A stretch of 64,000 nucleotides of DNA, from contig NZ_JANCTD010000004.1 in the NCBI RefSeq assembly GCF_024297185.1, forward strand, positions 1 to 64,000. The letters are read 5' to 3'. The notes under the pieces were generated by a model that was not told where the DNA came from, did not search any database, and saw only the letters and a list, made by a program, of their open reading frames with translations. Positions 17,059 to 25,662 of the stretch are shown here, piece by piece (position 1 is the stretch's first letter; each line of letters opens with the position of its first letter). This DNA comes from Lewinella sp. JB7 (GTDB lineage Bacteria > Bacteroidota > Bacteroidia > Chitinophagales > Saprospiraceae). A program made the translations under genes and the position numbers.

Positions 17059-17936
17059 GCGCCGGCGACATCGAAGCGGTCGAGTTGCAGATTCTCGATG
17101 ATCGTGATCAGCTTCTGTGCGTACCGGCGATCGGTGGCGTAGCCGCAGGCCTTCAGTCCGTGGGCCCACTTGGAATAATCCGTACCGTGCGCTTTGAGCT
17201 TGGCGTACCGCGAGGAGTTGAGGAGCGTGCTGTGTTCCTGGAAACTTTCTTCCACCGAACCGAAGACCCGAAACATATCGTAGCGGGTGTCATCACCGTA
17301 GTTTCGACAGGTACAGCCCAGACATTTGGCGCGACATTTGATGCCGAAGTGGTTGTTGGAATTCACCGCCAGTTTGGAATCGCCGGCGTTGCTCTCCAGC
17401 AGACCCTGGGCCAAGGTGATGCTGGCCGGAATGCCGTGGTCCCTCATTTCGCGGCGGGCAATGGGAGCGTACCGCTCGACGTAGTTGCTCACCCGGCTGC
17501 GCTTGGCCTGAATGATGTGGCGGGGGAGTTTTTTCCGCTCTCCGTAATCCGGGCTCAGCACCAGGGTCAGGTTGCTGATGTGGGGAGCGGGATCGTCGGT
17601 GAGGGCTACGCTGGTGAATTCGTCCGGCCCGGAGACCGCGTCACTGTCCAGTGACCGGATCACGTTGCTTTCCCGGTGATCGGTAAGACTGGCGACCGCC
17701 CGCCGGCCGATGGTCGAGAACCAGGCTCCCAGACCGGCTTCGGATACGGATTCCTGTCGTACGGTGGGGTTGGGGTCATGCACGTCGACCCGTACGGCGA
17801 CACCCCGGCTGACGCAGAGATAAATGATTAGCGCGATCAGCAGGATTTCGATACTGTAATGGACGGCATAGTCCATAAGTCGCGCCACCCGGCGGCCGAG
17901 ATCGGAAGGTTGGGGAGATACTGGATTGGCAGGCAT
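17055..17936 (-). CDS. Membrane-anchored glucosaminidase (FlgJ/LytG type)
   Basis: A 293-residue protein with one membrane segment (residues ~29-42), a ~100-residue low-complexity periplasmic linker and a C-terminal glucosaminidase domain (about 150-293). Catalytic Glu181 lies in ITLAQGLLESNAGDSKLA, followed by SNNHFGIKC, the usual Auxiliary-Activity motif of N-acetylglucosaminidases cutting peptidoglycan glycan strands. An unusual four-cysteine cluster (Cys201, 205, 208, 210) sits next to the active site. It diverges from a GlcNAc-kinase-like gene, which may reflect wall-sugar recycling (inference). Confidence 0.88.
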   Translation of the reverse strand: MPANPVSPQPSDLGRRVARLMDYAVHYSIEILLIALIIYLCVSRGVAVRVDVHDPNPTVRQESVSEAGLGAWFSTIGRRAVASLTDHRESNVIRSLDSDAVSGPDEFTSVALTDDPAPHISNLTLVLSPDYGERKKLPRHIIQAKRSRVSNYVERYAPIARREMRDHGIPASITLAQGLLESNAGDSKLAVNSNNHFGIKCRAKCLGCTCRNYGDDTRYDMFRVFGSVEESFQEHSTLLNSSRYAKLKAHGTDYSKWAHGLKACGYATDRRYAQKLITIIENLQLDRFDVAGA

Positions 17937-18005
17937 CCGAAAATTTTTTTAGCGTGGACGGTATCAGAAAAGTGTGGAACCTGCTGGATGGAAACGATGT
18001 TCTCC

Positions 18006-18035
18006 ACAAAGATAGGTGCAAAATAACAATAAACA
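18006..18035 (-). promoter_or_regulatory. Promoter of glucosaminidase gene
   Basis: On the minus strand TTG (18033-18035), 19 nt, TATCTTTG (18006-18013): a complete Bacteroidota-type promoter. The implied leader is about 65 nt. Confidence 0.75.
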
Positions 18036-18122
18036 AACTTTTTGTTTTAAAATCTGGCCGCCCGAAATGCTTGCTTCATTCCTGCTTGCCCGGCTCCCGC
18101 GGCCCCGCCCCTACCCGGTGCT

Positions 18123-18141
18123 TAGTGTAAATTTTACACTA
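18123..18141. promoter_or_regulatory. Perfect 19-bp palindrome, likely operator
   Basis: TAGTGTAAATTTTACACTA has two exact 9-bp arms around one central base and ends 25 bp before the GlcNAc-kinase start. It overlaps a weak -7-like TACATTCG (18140-18147). It has the size and symmetry of a dimeric repressor site. It is most likely the operator of the kinase-pfkA operon; the regulator is not identified. Confidence 0.65.
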
Positions 18142-18166
18142 CATTCGCGGGGCTAATCGATTACTT

Positions 18167-19009
18167 ATGGTACTTATTGCGGACTCGGGGTCCACCAAAG
18201 CGGACTGGGCACTTTTGCCCGAAAACGGAGAGCATGTTTACGTGAATACCCGGGGTTTTAACCCGGTAGTACACCCCCACGATCTGCTGCACAATGAGGT
18301 GCAAAAGCTGTCTAAGGATCTGCTGCCCAACGCGAAGGTGACGGAAGTCCACTATTACGGAGCGGGTTGCTGGGACCACCGCAGGAAAAAAGTGATCTAC
18401 GATTGCATCAACAACGCCTGGCCGGGTGCCCGGATCGAGGTCATGCACGATCTTCTGGGGGCTGCGCGCGCGACCTGCGGCGATAGTGCGGGCATCTCCT
18501 GCATCCTTGGTACGGGAAGTAATACCTGCCTGTACGACGGTAAGGAGGTGATCGACAACGTGACCAATCTGGGCTTCATGTTGGGTGATGAAGGAAGCGG
18601 CTCCCACCTCGGGAAGGCCTTTCTGCGCGCCTACTTCTACCGGGAGCTGGACAAGGACCTCAACGACGCCTTCGAATCCTACACCACCGCCGATCGGATG
18701 ACGATCATCAACAATGTGTACGAATCGGAGATGCCCAACACTTATTTGGCCGGATTCACCCGCTTTATGGGCAAGTACCAGGACCACCCGCTCATTCAGA
18801 AAATCGTTTTTACTAGTTTTGCCGAGTTTTTGGACCGTCACGTCCGCAAGTACCGCGGCCATCTGGAACTGCCGGTCCACTTTATCGGAAGTATCGCCTT
18901 CCACTTCAAGGACATTTTACTGGCCGCGCTGCACGAGCGCGACCTGACCGCCGGTCGTTTCGTACAGAAGCCCATCGAAGCGCTAGCGGACTACCATTCC
19001 GGCAAGTAA
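18167..19009 (+). CDS. N-acetylglucosamine kinase-like (BadF/BadG ATPase family)
   Basis: A 280-residue sugar-kinase-fold protein of the BadF/BadG/BcrA/BcrD group. Phosphate-1 motif LIADSGSTKADWALL at the N-terminus, ILGTGSNTCLYDG near residue 121 (phosphate-2) and LGDEGSGSHLGKAFLRAYF near 139 are those of eukaryotic-type GlcNAc kinases. It should phosphorylate GlcNAc or a related amino sugar in the cytoplasm. It starts 7 nt before pfkA's operon junction and lies behind a palindromic operator, which suggests sugar-responsive control. The exact sugar is not provable from sequence. Confidence 0.82.
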   Translation: MVLIADSGSTKADWALLPENGEHVYVNTRGFNPVVHPHDLLHNEVQKLSKDLLPNAKVTEVHYYGAGCWDHRRKKVIYDCINNAWPGARIEVMHDLLGAARATCGDSAGISCILGTGSNTCLYDGKEVIDNVTNLGFMLGDEGSGSHLGKAFLRAYFYRELDKDLNDAFESYTTADRMTIINNVYESEMPNTYLAGFTRFMGKYQDHPLIQKIVFTSFAEFLDRHVRKYRGHLELPVHFIGSIAFHFKDILLAALHERDLTAGRFVQKPIEALADYHSGK

Positions 19010-19016
19010 CTACCAT

Positions 19017-20003
19017 ATGGATAGAAAGGACATTCGACGGATCGCCGTATTCACTTCGGGCGGCGACGCGCCGGGCATGAATGCAGCCCTGCGGGCCGTA
19101 GTCAGGACCGCCGCGTGGAATAAACTGCACGTGTACGGGGTCGAGCGCGGCTACGAAGGCATGATCGACGGGCACTTTCAGCGGCTCGAACGTCGGGACG
19201 TAGCCAACATCATCCAGCGCGGGGGTACCATGCTGCGCACGGCGCGCTCCCAGCGTTTCATGACGCCCGAAGGCCGGAAGGCGGCCTACGAGCACCTGAA
19301 GGCTTACGATATCGATGCCTGCATCGCCATCGGCGGTAACGGCACCTTCACGGGAGCGAAGGTCTTCAGCGAAGAGTATAATATCCCCTTCATCGGCATT
19401 CCCGGCACGATCGACAACGACCTGTACGGCACGGACTACACCATCGGTTTCGACACGGCGGTCAATACGGCTATCGATGCCGTGGATAAGATCCGGGACA
19501 CGGCCGACAGTCACAACCGGCTGTTCTTCGTCGAAGTGATGGGCCGGAATTCCGGTTACATCGCCCTCTATACCGCCATCGGTTCGGGAGCGAGCAGCGT
19601 GCTGATCCCCGAGGCGGAGACGGACCTGGAGGATCTCAAATCGGTACTCCGCAAGAACAAGGCCCGCGGTAAGCTCTTCAGCGTCGTCATCGTGGCCGAA
19701 GGACACCCCATGGGCGGGGCTACCGGCATTGCCGAAAAGATCAAGCACGAACTGGCCAGTATGGAACCGAAGGTCACCGTTATCGGTCACCTGCAGCGCG
19801 GCGGCTCCCCTACCGCGGCCGACCGACTACTGGCAAGCCGTCTGGGGCACGCCGCGGTGGAAATGCTGCTGGAGGGTAAGGAGAACATCGCCGTAGGCAT
19901 CGTCAATGACCAGGTGACCTGTTACCCCTTCATCGATTCGATCACCCGAGAAAAAATCCCGCGCGAGGAGCTGATCAAGATGGCGAGTATTCTAGCTATC
20001 TAG
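19017..20003 (+). CDS. pfkA: 6-phosphofructokinase
   Basis: A 328-residue glycolytic phosphofructokinase. The N-terminal FTSGGDAPGMNAALRAVVR, the catalytic PGTIDND (Asp133 and Asp135), the FFVEVMGRNSGYIAL fructose-6-phosphate loop and LGHLQRGG-type GHLQRGGSPTAADR are present. The nucleotide motif reads GGNGT (106-110) rather than GGDGS/T: the Gly typical of ATP use is kept, but the Mg-contact Asp (Asp103 in E. coli) is Asn. It sits 7 nt after the GlcNAc-kinase-like gene; together they would feed amino-sugar carbon into glycolysis. Confidence 0.93.
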   Translation: MDRKDIRRIAVFTSGGDAPGMNAALRAVVRTAAWNKLHVYGVERGYEGMIDGHFQRLERRDVANIIQRGGTMLRTARSQRFMTPEGRKAAYEHLKAYDIDACIAIGGNGTFTGAKVFSEEYNIPFIGIPGTIDNDLYGTDYTIGFDTAVNTAIDAVDKIRDTADSHNRLFFVEVMGRNSGYIALYTAIGSGASSVLIPEAETDLEDLKSVLRKNKARGKLFSVVIVAEGHPMGGATGIAEKIKHELASMEPKVTVIGHLQRGGSPTAADRLLASRLGHAAVEMLLEGKENIAVGIVNDQVTCYPFIDSITREKIPREELIKMASILAI

Positions 20004-20088
20004 CCCGGCTTAACATACAATTTACGTGCCGGCCCGAACTTGCGCGACGGTAACGACCTTCCACCCCCGTTCCCCAGTACGTACACGA

Positions 20089-21261
20089 ATGGATGCAACC
20101 TTTATTATTATGTGGACCGGCTTCATTCTGGCCGGCTACGCCGTAGTGGGTAACGACTCCATCCAGACGCTCGGCACCTTTCTTTCCTCCAACGAGAACA
20201 AACCCTGGTACGTCCTGTGGGCCTTCGCCGGTTCCATCCTGGCCTTCACGCTGCTGTACGGATGGTGGACCTACGGGGGTGACGTTAGCTACGGACGCCT
20301 GGAGAGTTACGCCTTCGTGGAGGAAATGGGATGGCCCTACCTGCTGCCCCCCCTGGTCCTGATGCTGCTCACGCGCACCGGCATACCGGTTTCCACTTCC
20401 TTTCTCATCCTTACCTTCTTCAAACCGAAGGGACTGATCGACATGACGATGAAGTCGATCCTGGGCTATGCCCTCGCCTTCTGCGTAGCGATCATCGTAT
20501 GGCAACTCGTGACCCGCTGGCTGGATCGGCGCTTCATTCGTAACGGCATCACCTCCGGGGAGAAGAACGTCTGGACGGTCCTGCAGTGGGCTTCCACGGG
20601 TTTTTTGTGGGGGCAGTGGTTGATCCAGGACTTCGCCAACATTTACGTGTACCTGCCCCGGGCGCTGTCCGCTACGGAGATCGGGGTATCGCTCACGATC
20701 CTGTTGCTCATGCTTGCCTTTATCTTCTACAGCAAGGGGGGCAACATCCAGAAAATCGTCAAGGCCAAAACGAATACGACCGACATCCGGTCGGCGACGA
20801 TCATCGACTTTACCTACGGCATCATTTTGCTCTTCTTCAAGGAGTTCAGCAACGTTCCGATGTCGACGACCTGGGTATTTCTTGGTTTGCTGGCCGGGCG
20901 GGAGATCGCGATTCGGTACCGGCTGGAGCTGGAAGAGGAACCCAGCGACCGCGACCGGGCTTCCCTGGCCTACTACGGAGGCATGGCCCTTAACGTAGTG
21001 TTGCTGTTATTGATCGGTTACGTAGTCTACCTACGGGATGAGGTCAGCGACTTTATCATCGTCGTGATGGCCGTAGCCATGGTGGCCCGGGCAACGGTAG
21101 CCTACTTCGAAACCGCCCCCGGGCAGAAGAACCTGTCGTCCGCCTTCCGCAACATTTTCAGCGATCTGGGGAAGGTCACCTTCGGCCTGGTCGTAAGCAT
21201 CGCACTGGTGTACATTATGCGCTTCCTCACGACGGGAACCTTCATCGATCCCCTCGGCTAA
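20089..21261 (+). CDS. Multi-helix membrane protein, remotely PiT-like
   Basis: A 390-residue protein with about ten membrane helices. Two internal halves each carry PiT-phosphate-transporter-like signatures: GYAVVGNDSIQTLGT (16-30) and GIPVSTSF (98-105) in the first half, and NVPMSTTWVFLGLLAGREIA (from residue 256) in the second; PiT proteins have ND...GT and PVSTTH. I infer a distant inorganic-phosphate or anion permease, with low certainty. I start it at MDATFIIMWTG; an upstream in-frame start would add 21 unlikely residues. It follows pfkA by 85 nt. Confidence 0.7.
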   Translation: MDATFIIMWTGFILAGYAVVGNDSIQTLGTFLSSNENKPWYVLWAFAGSILAFTLLYGWWTYGGDVSYGRLESYAFVEEMGWPYLLPPLVLMLLTRTGIPVSTSFLILTFFKPKGLIDMTMKSILGYALAFCVAIIVWQLVTRWLDRRFIRNGITSGEKNVWTVLQWASTGFLWGQWLIQDFANIYVYLPRALSATEIGVSLTILLLMLAFIFYSKGGNIQKIVKAKTNTTDIRSATIIDFTYGIILLFFKEFSNVPMSTTWVFLGLLAGREIAIRYRLELEEEPSDRDRASLAYYGGMALNVVLLLLIGYVVYLRDEVSDFIIVVMAVAMVARATVAYFETAPGQKNLSSAFRNIFSDLGKVTFGLVVSIALVYIMRFLTTGTFIDPLG

Positions 21262-21268
21262 GGACAAG

Positions 21269-24067
21269 CTACCTTATCAGTCCGATCAGGCTGCGGAAAT
21301 CGTCGAAGGGGGAGGTATCGTCCTTCATGTTCAGGAGAGCGTCGTGGGGTAGATCCAGGTAGGCGTCCTCTAGTTCCGGGACCGTTTCTTTACACCTGAT
21401 TTCCAGAACTCCGTCGGCAAATTGCTCCCAACGCCAGTCGTGGGTAGCGCGTATTCTTTCCAGTGTTCCCCGCTGCACCTCCGTGAAGTCGGTTTCCGAG
21501 GGTACGACGTCCGCCCCCTCGAAGGCCAGTTCGTTGCGACTGATCATAACCGCGTCACGCAGGATGTAATAGGCCGTATGCACCCGGGTGCTGCCCATTT
21601 GCCGCAGGAACTCGGCGTACAGACATAGCTGAATGTCGCTGGCGTTGCGCAGCAGATTACGGAAGACGGTCTTGCCGCGCCACTTCAGGTCGACCACCGC
21701 CGTTTCCGCCTGCCCGAGGTGATTGACCCGGTCGAGGACGAGGTCCGCGCGGCCTTCGATCCGTTGACCGCCCATGGGTTTGATCTCTCCGGCGATTTCC
21801 TGCTCGGAGCCCCGGATCGTCCACCCGTTGCGCTGAATTAGACTGACCAGGGTCCAGGCCGACTTCTTGAGCGTGAGCAGGAATTGCACCCGCTCGGGTT
21901 CCTGACCGTATTCCAGCAGTACGGCTCCCTGCTGCCGGAACAGGCGGTCGGCATGGGTATCGATCCAGTCCTCGATCTCCTGCCGCGCGAACGGTCGACC
22001 GGCCGCCGCCACGTCCTGCAGCAAGCGCTCTACGAAGAGGTGACTGAGGTTACCCCGTAGGCGATTCTCACCGGCAATGGAGAGTATCGGCGTACCGCGG
22101 AGTTTGAGCTGGTGGCGGAAAATCCACTTGTGGGGGTAGTACAGCAGATCCTCCATCGCCGTGGGCGTTTCCTTATCGCGGGGCGCGAGGGTGGCGGGAC
22201 GGGCGATTGACACGTGAGGCACGGGACGAGACAAGGGCCGGATAGCGACCGGTGCGAAGGCCGGCAGGTCCAAGTCGCGGAGCAAGCGGTTCGCACGGCC
22301 GCTCTCGTCGATGTCGATCGTGATCGCCGCGAGGGCTTCCTCGGTGAACGCGGCCTCCAGATCACCGAGCAGGGGGTGGGCCTCCACTAAGGTTCCATCC
22401 ACCCGCCGGGGCAGACAGAGTACGAGTTGTCGGTGGGTGTGCAGTAGGGGGCGCAGGTTCTGCCATACGAGCAGTTGATTGCGCTGTTCCGGACCGGCCG
22501 GTTCGCACCCGCGCGACCGCAGGTACTGCAGCTCATCGGGATAGTAGCGACTGAAAAAGTAGTTGGGGTCCGTCTCGATAAAATCCCACCAGATGAGCCG
22601 CTCGAGGGGGGGCTGGCTCCGCGGATCCAGGCGGGCGGTGGACGCGGGAGCAAAGGATGTCGGCAAGCCCCCCCGTTCTACCGGGCTGAACTGGGCGGGT
22701 GCGGGTTGGTAGATCGTACGGACGAGTCGCTCCACGTCCAGGTAGCTCAGATCGGTCTCGGGCTGGGCGTCGAGCAATTCGGTCGCGCGTTCCGCCTGGG
22801 CGGAGAGTACCAGCAGGCCGGTAAGGTTCTTGTCTTCGTCGAAAGCCTCGACCGCCCAGTTGCGCAGGAATACGAACAGGCTACGCACCTCGGACTTCGG
22901 TACCCGCCCCTCCCGGGGATACCGGCGGCGGCGAAACCAGAAATCGTACTGCTCGCGGGCCCGCCGGAGGCGCGCCGGTGGATAGTTGCGGGCCTCCATC
23001 TCCCGGAAGGCCTGCTCCACGGCGTACGTCCAGCGGTTGCCGTAGAGTCCCGGCGTATCGGCCAGGTATTCGGCCAACTTCTGGCCCAGGCGCCGTTCGA
23101 GGGGTTTGGTGACCAGACTGACGAACTCCATGATCCGTTCGACCTCGATGGGTTCCCACAGGAAGGCGGGCACCAGTTTGAGCACCTGCAGGCTCGGTCG
23201 GGCGAGGCTCGTAGACGGAACGCCCATGCTCGGGAGTCCCTCCATCAGCAGGGCATTTTCCAGGGTCTGGTTGCGGACGGACATCAGCACCCCGGGCCGC
23301 CAGGACTCATTATCCCGGACCGTGCGGGCCAGGTAAGCGGCAATGTGGGTTTCCCGTTCGGCGCGGAGGACGACGAGGCTACCGTCACCGGTTAACGTGC
23401 CGGTAGTGAACTCGTCGGTGCCGGAAAGCAGGGTATGGAGCTTTCGCTGCCAGTGGTTAAGGTCGGAATCGCCCGTGGGGACGGCTGGTTCGGCGAGTTG
23501 ACTCACGCGATCGCCGCCGTCCCGTAGCCGCTGGATCAGGCGGCGCAATCCGGCGGGTAGCAAGGCCTCGGGTTCGTGAACGCGGAGGTCCAGCGGGGGG
23601 TGGCGGCGGTCGTGCAGAGCGGCGAGCAGTCGATTCAGCCGGTCCCCTATCCCGGGAATGAGTTCGAAATCATTGGCGGATTCCACCAGGCGCAGCTCGA
23701 TCTCGTGCAGTACCCGTAGCCGGGGCGGAGCGTCGTCGGGTGCCGGCCTGGACAGCGGGTATCCCGCCTCGAGCAACTCGTCCCGCCGCGAGAGGAGTTC
23801 CTCCGCGGTAGCGATGCTATCGGCGCGGAAGGCCGCGGCGTAAAAGGGTGGATTGTCGCTATCGGTGGCTAAGTGCGATTCCACTACCTGCCGGTACTGT
23901 TCGGCGCGGAGGGCTTCCCGGTTGGCCGGGCTCTGGGTAAGGGCATAGAATCGTTCCAGGTACGCGAGCAGGCCCGGGTAGTCCAGATACGATTGCCCCA
24001 TAAGATCGGGGGCGGGATCGGGCAGCAGGGGGCCGGAGAAGGTCAGCCCCAGGTAGACGGTTACCAC
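21269..24067 (-). CDS. AddB/RecB-like PD-(D/E)XK nuclease protein
   Basis: A 932-residue protein whose C-terminal third has a RecB-family nuclease domain: GRADLVLDRVNHL followed by AVVDLKW (about residues 775-795) gives the Asp...Asp-x-Lys metal site, and QLCLYAEFLR follows as in AddB. The long N-terminal part resembles an inactive superfamily-I helicase scaffold (AddB-like) with no Walker A. The iron-sulfur Cys residues of AddB are not evident. No UvrD/AddA partner is in the window. It starts at GTG, 1 nt after the START-like gene, and is convergent with the PiT-like gene. Recombinational repair is the likely role. Confidence 0.8.
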   Translation of the reverse strand: MVTVYLGLTFSGPLLPDPAPDLMGQSYLDYPGLLAYLERFYALTQSPANREALRAEQYRQVVESHLATDSDNPPFYAAAFRADSIATAEELLSRRDELLEAGYPLSRPAPDDAPPRLRVLHEIELRLVESANDFELIPGIGDRLNRLLAALHDRRHPPLDLRVHEPEALLPAGLRRLIQRLRDGGDRVSQLAEPAVPTGDSDLNHWQRKLHTLLSGTDEFTTGTLTGDGSLVVLRAERETHIAAYLARTVRDNESWRPGVLMSVRNQTLENALLMEGLPSMGVPSTSLARPSLQVLKLVPAFLWEPIEVERIMEFVSLVTKPLERRLGQKLAEYLADTPGLYGNRWTYAVEQAFREMEARNYPPARLRRAREQYDFWFRRRRYPREGRVPKSEVRSLFVFLRNWAVEAFDEDKNLTGLLVLSAQAERATELLDAQPETDLSYLDVERLVRTIYQPAPAQFSPVERGGLPTSFAPASTARLDPRSQPPLERLIWWDFIETDPNYFFSRYYPDELQYLRSRGCEPAGPEQRNQLLVWQNLRPLLHTHRQLVLCLPRRVDGTLVEAHPLLGDLEAAFTEEALAAITIDIDESGRANRLLRDLDLPAFAPVAIRPLSRPVPHVSIARPATLAPRDKETPTAMEDLLYYPHKWIFRHQLKLRGTPILSIAGENRLRGNLSHLFVERLLQDVAAAGRPFARQEIEDWIDTHADRLFRQQGAVLLEYGQEPERVQFLLTLKKSAWTLVSLIQRNGWTIRGSEQEIAGEIKPMGGQRIEGRADLVLDRVNHLGQAETAVVDLKWRGKTVFRNLLRNASDIQLCLYAEFLRQMGSTRVHTAYYILRDAVMISRNELAFEGADVVPSETDFTEVQRGTLERIRATHDWRWEQFADGVLEIRCKETVPELEDAYLDLPHDALLNMKDDTSPFDDFRSLIGLIR

Positions 24068-24068
24068 T

Positions 24069-24449
24069 TTAGCCTCCCATTTCGGCGCGCATCCGCGTCA
24101 ACTGGGTTTCCCAGAGCGCTTTCTGATCGTCGACCTCGTCGTCGTCGGCGAAGTCGGTGACGTACACGATGGTTTCCCCCGTGACGGGGCTCTTGGTGAT
24201 GTTGAATTCGAGGTATTCATCCTCGTCGTCGGCCTCTTCCCAGGCGAAGCGTACCATGTCCCCCTCACTGTCCTCGATCAGTTCGGCGGCTTCGGGCGAC
24301 CCACTCCAGACGAAGGTGTACGTGCTGTCGTTGATGTCGACTTCGTCGCAAAACCAGCGCGTTAGGCAGGCCGGATCCGTCAGGAACTGGTAGACAATAT
24401 TGGGGGAGGCACGGAATATGAACTCCGAGGTAAACTTAACGCGTTCCAT
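24069..24449 (-). CDS. START-like domain protein
   Basis: A 126-residue acidic protein of the helix-grip START/AHSA1-like fold (MERVKFTSEFIFRASPNIVYQFLTDPACLTRWFCDEV...), a form common and conserved in Bacteroidota. Such proteins hold a hydrophobic ligand or act as small chaperones; the ligand is unknown. It is only 1 nt upstream of the AddB-like gene, so the two are co-expressed. Confidence 0.82.
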   Translation of the reverse strand: MERVKFTSEFIFRASPNIVYQFLTDPACLTRWFCDEVDINDSTYTFVWSGSPEAAELIEDSEGDMVRFAWEEADDEDEYLEFNITKSPVTGETIVYVTDFADDDEVDDQKALWETQLTRMRAEMGG

Positions 24450-24582
24450 AGTGGGGGGTTGACGGTATAGGTGGCGGGCAAATAAGGTAATTTAAGCGAG
24501 ACTACCAAAAGTTTGCCCCTCCCCAACCTATTGTTTATTCGTACTGTTAGCTACATGTTACGCCCGTTTGTACCTCCGGGCC

Positions 24583-24613
24583 TTGATTGCCACCAATTTT
24601 CCGCTTAATTTTG
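24583..24613 (+). promoter_or_regulatory. Promoter of primary sigma gene
   Basis: TTG (24583-24585), exactly 20 nt, TAATTTTG (24606-24613). It is a full Bacteroidota promoter 29 nt before the chosen rpoD start, which supports starting the protein at MRQLKIT and not further upstream (24568). Confidence 0.8.
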
Positions 24614-24642
24614 CGGCCAATTTTAGAAAACGTCCCCTCTGT

Positions 24643-25512
24643 ATGAGACAGCTTAAGATAACGAAGTCGATCACCAATCGCGAGAGTCAGTCGCTCGAAA
24701 AGTACCTGCAAGAGATTGGTAAAGTCGACCTGCTGACCCCCGAGGAGGAAGTCGATCTCGCTAAGCGGATTAAACAGGGGGATCAGATCGCGCTCGAAAA
24801 GCTCACTAAGGCTAACCTGCGTTTCGTCGTATCGGTGGCCAAGCAGTACCAAAACCAGGGATTGAGCCTCTCCGATCTCATCAACGAAGGGAATCTCGGA
24901 CTCATCAAAGCCGCCCAGCGATTTGACGAAACCCGTGGATTTAAATTCATTTCCTACGCCGTCTGGTGGATTCGCCAGTCGATCCTGCAGGCGCTTGCCG
25001 AGCAGAGCCGGATCGTCCGCCTGCCCCTCAACAAGGTCGGCAGCCTCAATAAGATCAATAAGGCCTTCAGCCAACTGGAACAGACCTTCGAGCGGGAGCC
25101 CAGCAGCGAAGAACTCGCCGAGCAGCTCGAGATCAATGCCGACGAAGTAGAGACCACCCTCGGCGTTGCCGCCCGCCACGTAAGCATGGACGCCCCCTTC
25201 GTAGAGGGAGAGGACAACAGTCTGCTCGACGTCCTGGCCAACACGGCTACCCCCGGTACCGACTCCGCCCTGGAATACAAGGAATCCCTCCGCCGGGAGA
25301 TCGATCGTAGCCTCGGCACGCTTACCGAGCGGCAGTGCGACGTCATCAAGCTATACTACGGCATCGGCGTCGAACACCCCATGAGTTTGGAAGACATCGG
25401 CGAGAAATTCGGCCTTACCCGCGAGCGCGTACGCCAGATTAAGGACAAAGCCATCAATAAACTCCGCGGCGCGAACCGCAGCAAGCTGCTCAAGAATTAC
25501 CTGGGAAACTAG
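24643..25512 (+). CDS. rpoD: Primary RNA polymerase sigma factor (RpoD/SigA)
   Basis: The main sigma-70 factor of 289 residues, the short Bacteroidota form without region 1.1. Region 1.2 ([27 protein letters not shown]), region 2 with the -10-reading helix ([21 protein letters not shown]), region 3 and region 4 ([29 protein letters not shown]) are complete. It would recognise the TAnnTTTG promoters listed here. The start is set by the promoter and by the conserved MRQLKI N-terminus. It is followed by a repeat array and a hairpin. Confidence 0.96.
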   Translation: MRQLKITKSITNRESQSLEKYLQEIGKVDLLTPEEEVDLAKRIKQGDQIALEKLTKANLRFVVSVAKQYQNQGLSLSDLINEGNLGLIKAAQRFDETRGFKFISYAVWWIRQSILQALAEQSRIVRLPLNKVGSLNKINKAFSQLEQTFEREPSSEELAEQLEINADEVETTLGVAARHVSMDAPFVEGEDNSLLDVLANTATPGTDSALEYKESLRREIDRSLGTLTERQCDVIKLYYGIGVEHPMSLEDIGEKFGLTRERVRQIKDKAINKLRGANRSKLLKNYLGN

Positions 25513-25615
25513 GTGGTAGTAGTTAGTAGTGTAGTACGTTGGTAATTTAGTACTGTAGTACTGTAGTACTGTAGTAGTGTAGTACGTTAGTAGTTTTAGT
25601 ACGTTAGTACTGTAG
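25513..25615. repeat. Degenerate 8-bp tandem repeat (TAGTACTG)
   Basis: About a dozen imperfect copies of TAGTACTG and variants (TAGTAGTG, TAGTACGT) run from just after the rpoD stop for about 103 bp; three consecutive copies are exact. GTAC inside the unit is palindromic. The base composition is unlike the flanks. It is a probable slippage-prone array; no protein is encoded, since TAG recurs. Confidence 0.85.
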
Positions 25616-25617
25616 GG

Positions 25618-25646
25618 ACCCTCCGGCGTTGATTGCGTCGGAGGGT
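25618..25646 (+). terminator. Hairpin between rpoD repeat and methyltransferase gene
   Basis: ACCCTCCGGCG and CGTCGGAGGGT pair as an 11-bp stem (one wobble) around a 7-nt loop, followed by TGCTATTTT. It probably ends rpoD transcription after the repeat array, though the T-run is weak and overlaps the promoter-like TATTTTG of the next gene. Confidence 0.55.
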
Positions 25647-25662
25647 TGCTATTTTGCGGCCT

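Noticed and set aside
25513-25615. CRISPR array
   Set aside because: Units are 8 bp, without unique spacers and without cas genes; it is a simple tandem repeat.
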